DNA from: Oscillospiraceae bacterium
GTDB lineage: Bacteria > Bacillota > Clostridia > Oscillospirales > Oscillospiraceae
Reading direction: 5' to 3'
Assembly (NCBI GenBank): GCA_017527825.1
Contig: JAFXPO010000016.1
Coordinates: 183,568-216,281 of the forward strand
Length of the DNA stretch: 32,714 nucleotides
The notes below the pieces were generated by a model. The model worked only from the letters and a program-made list of their open reading frames with translations. It was not told the origin of the DNA and made no database searches. This document shows, one piece after another, positions 30,851-32,714 of this stretch (position 1 is its first letter; every line of letters begins with the position of its first letter). The position numbers and the translations under genes are program-made.

Positions 30851-32581
30851 ATGTCAAGGGAGAAAGACGAAATCGCGATTACCGCTGAAAAGCTGGGCAT
30901 CAGAAAACTCAAGCCCGAACAGCGCGAGGTCATTTCCCGCGTGCTGGGACGGAAGGACGCTCTTGCCATCTTTCCCGTCGGCTTTGGAAAATCAGCGATT
31001 ATTCAGATCCCGGCTCTCCTTGAGAGCGAGCATCCGACCATCGTTTTTGAGCCGACGATATCCTTGATGGGCAACCAAGTCCAGGCGCTCAAGGCCAAGG
31101 GGATCAGAGCCGAGTACCTCTCCAGCCGGAACAAAGACGAGCACGCAGAGATATACGCCGCCTACGCGAGCGGAGACGTTACCGTTCTCTACATCGCGCC
31201 GGAACGATTGAAGTCAAGCGAGTTTCACGCAGCGATCCGCGCAAACCCGCCGTGGTTGGTAGCGGTGGATGAGGCGCATTGCGTATTGGAGTGGGGGCGC
31301 TCTTTCCGCCCCGATTATCGTCACATCGGGGCTTTCATCGACGGAATGGAGAATCGTCCCACGGTTCTTGCGCTTACGGCGACCGCGCCGGCAGAATACC
31401 GTATCCAAATCGCCAGGCTTCTTCACATGCGCCGCGCGAACGTCTACACCACCTCTTTGGCTCGCCCAAACCTCATATTGACCCGTGAGCGGATGCAAAA
31501 TTGTAGTTTGGAAAGCCGCTTTCAGCACATTGTTACACTTCTCAGAAAGTACACGCAGGCCGGACGCGCCATCATATATTGCGCCACGCAAAACGATACC
31601 GACAAGTGCTTCAACTATCTCGCCAAGCATCACAAGTCCGAGGTCGTGGCATGCCACTCCTTTATGAAAGAAGAAGAACGCGCAGAGAATGAGATGCTTT
31701 TTATCAGCGGAGAGCGCCGTATCATGGTAGCTACCACGGCCTTTGGCATGGGCATTGATGTCCCCGATATTCGGCTCATCATCCACGCTTCATTGCCGAT
31801 CAGTCCCATCGGCTACTACCAGGAGATCGGGCGGGCGGGGCGCGACGGAGGGATATCCCGGTGTATTTTGCTCTATCGTCCCGAAGACACAAAAAAGTTC
31901 GACCCAATCATAGAAAGCGAAGAACGCGATGATGTGAAAGAACAGCTCCGGCGCGGGATCGAAGACATGCTTCACATTGCGCAGGGAAACCAATGCATCA
32001 TGCAAGCGCTTCTAACGCATTTGGACGACAAAGATCCGCGTCCGTGCGGGCGGTGTTCCGTGTGTCAGGGAAAGCGGCAGGGAAAATCCCCCGTCGGAAA
32101 AATTAAGAGAATTGATGTTGGAATCGATACCTTCGAGGTGTCCATCAACAAGCTCGGCTATGCACAGGTTCAAAAATTCCGCAAGCATCTTGAGGAGTTG
32201 GATAAACAGCAAGGGGCATATCACGAGCCAGAGCAGAAGGGTGTTACCATTCAATACATGAGCAAGGCACTCGCTTCGCGCGGCTTGAATCGCATCCGAA
32301 CCCATCAGTCCGATAAAACGAGCAACATCCAGTGCGCCGTCAACCCGACTACACTTATACAGGGCGAATTTCAACCGCCAAAGCTCTATGACCCCACCAA
32401 AGAAATCATAACCGACAGGCTTGCCTTTTCCGTGTTGGATATACTCAGGGAGTATCAGTTGGAAGACGTTGCGGGGCATGAGATCACCGAGAGCGATCTT
32501 CGACCCAGTCAAATCGACGTAACCCGGAATCTTTGGTTTGATGATAATGTGAACTTCTCGACCATCATCAATTTGTCCTGA
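30851..32581 (+). CDS. RecQ-family ATP-dependent DNA helicase, atypical C-terminus
   Basis: A 576-residue SF2 helicase. Motif I is PVGFGKS (residues 42-48) where RecQ has PTGGGKS. Motif II is DEAHC (140-144), followed by EWGRSFRPDYRHIG, the RecQ aromatic-loop region. Motif III is ALTATAP, motif V lies in TTAFGMGIDVPDIRLIIHA, and motif VI is QEIGRAGRDG (324-333). A RecQ zinc site follows: C382, C399, C402 and C405. Beyond residue 410 I see no winged-helix RQC or HRDC domain, only about 165 residues of unknown type. Length is close to RecQ, but the tail is not. It stands in AT-richer DNA next to vapBC, as defence-island helicases often do; a defence or mobile-DNA role is a guess. Confidence 0.88.
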   Translation: MSREKDEIAITAEKLGIRKLKPEQREVISRVLGRKDALAIFPVGFGKSAIIQIPALLESEHPTIVFEPTISLMGNQVQALKAKGIRAEYLSSRNKDEHAEIYAAYASGDVTVLYIAPERLKSSEFHAAIRANPPWLVAVDEAHCVLEWGRSFRPDYRHIGAFIDGMENRPTVLALTATAPAEYRIQIARLLHMRRANVYTTSLARPNLILTRERMQNCSLESRFQHIVTLLRKYTQAGRAIIYCATQNDTDKCFNYLAKHHKSEVVACHSFMKEEERAENEMLFISGERRIMVATTAFGMGIDVPDIRLIIHASLPISPIGYYQEIGRAGRDGGISRCILLYRPEDTKKFDPIIESEERDDVKEQLRRGIEDMLHIAQGNQCIMQALLTHLDDKDPRPCGRCSVCQGKRQGKSPVGKIKRIDVGIDTFEVSINKLGYAQVQKFRKHLEELDKQQGAYHEPEQKGVTIQYMSKALASRGLNRIRTHQSDKTSNIQCAVNPTTLIQGEFQPPKLYDPTKEIITDRLAFSVLDILREYQLEDVAGHEITESDLRPSQIDVTRNLWFDDNVNFSTIINLS

Positions 32582-32606
32582 ATCCGTGAAACTGGATTTC
32601 CAAATT

Positions 32607-32714
32607 ATGCTCACTTTGGCAAGATACTTTGCCAAAGCGAGCAACTATCCAAAACAGGTTACCAACAGTGAAAAAGGGCGCAAGAAACCCATCCCCCCAC
32701 GGAAGATGTTTTCA
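32607..32714 (+). CDS. Possible start of a further gene, cut by window edge
   Basis: From ATG 32607 a frame stays open for 36 codons to the edge (MLTLARYFAKASNYPKQVTN, then SEKGRKKPIPPRKMFS). An in-frame GTG at 32586 is an alternative start, only 4 nt after the RecQ-like stop. No good ribosome site is visible and the start overlaps a hairpin, so this is tentative. The sequence is basic and unrecognised. Confidence 0.3.
   Translation, partial: MLTLARYFAKASNYPKQVTNSEKGRKKPIPPRKMFS
32609..32642. repeat. 14-bp inverted repeat after the RecQ-like gene
   Basis: GCTCACTTTGGCAA (32609-32622) and TTGCCAAAGCGAGC (32629-32642) pair with one mismatch and a 6-nt loop. No T-run follows on either strand, so it may be a weak terminator, an operator or a mobile-element end. 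Confidence 0.5.

Noticed and set aside
1..32714. CRISPR arrays, tRNA or rRNA genes
   Set aside because: No regularly spaced direct repeats and no tRNA T-loop or rRNA-like sequence were seen on either strand by eye.

Overview
The window is chromosomal DNA from a GC-rich, endospore-forming member of the Clostridia, most likely an Oscillospiraceae-type gut bacterium. The reasons are a SpoIIE-type phosphatase, two copies of a Spo0A-box-like octamer, Gram-positive versions of NusA, SepF, DivIVA, RnpM and YlxQ, many TTG starts behind strong GGAGG sites, and GC-rich codon use. The taxon is inferred from gene content and order only.

Region by region. (1) 1-1790, minus strand: an MFS transporter cut by the window edge, three back-to-back inverted repeats, and ychF. 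(2) 1896-14190, plus strand: a long array starting at a promoter divergent from ychF: miaB, an MBL-fold hydrolase, mutS, a CPBP membrane protease, mutL, a DUF6440-type small protein, miaA, hfq, an HlyD-like membrane protein, ylmE, sepF and divIVA. It joins tRNA A37 modification (MiaA, MiaB), mismatch repair (MutS, MutL), sRNA/RNA chaperoning (Hfq) and the division module YlmE-SepF-DivIVA. A near-consensus promoter lies inside ylmE. An intrinsic terminator closes the array. (3) 14211-15700: a HAD hydrolase and an unrecognised 146-residue protein behind a palindrome-rich promoter. (4) 15698-20638, minus strand: lepA with an XRE regulator, then a small tail-anchored protein with spoIIE. (5) 20697-28869, minus strand: the classical translation/transcription operon rimP-nusA-rnpM-ylxQ-infB-rbfA-nrnA-truB-ribF, read from a promoter near 28855 through a hairpin leader. 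A 161-bp structured insertion element sits at the ribF stop codon.

(6) From about 28900 to the end the DNA is more AT-rich and patchy: an InlB-repeat/S-layer remnant, a conserved 62-residue protein, a structured RNA with its own promoter, a VapBC toxin-antitoxin pair, and a RecQ-like helicase with an unusual C-terminus. The most interesting unlisted signal is at 29400-29634. Two TTGTCGAA octamers one helical turn apart (Spo0A-box-like) lie upstream of a TTGCAA-17-TAGTAT promoter. The predicted start coincides with the 5' end of a 121-nt rod-like RNA whose ends pair over 14 bp, followed by an intrinsic terminator and then the 62-residue gene. It may be a 6S-like RNA or a regulatory leader. I found no tRNA, rRNA, CRISPR array or intact transposase gene.
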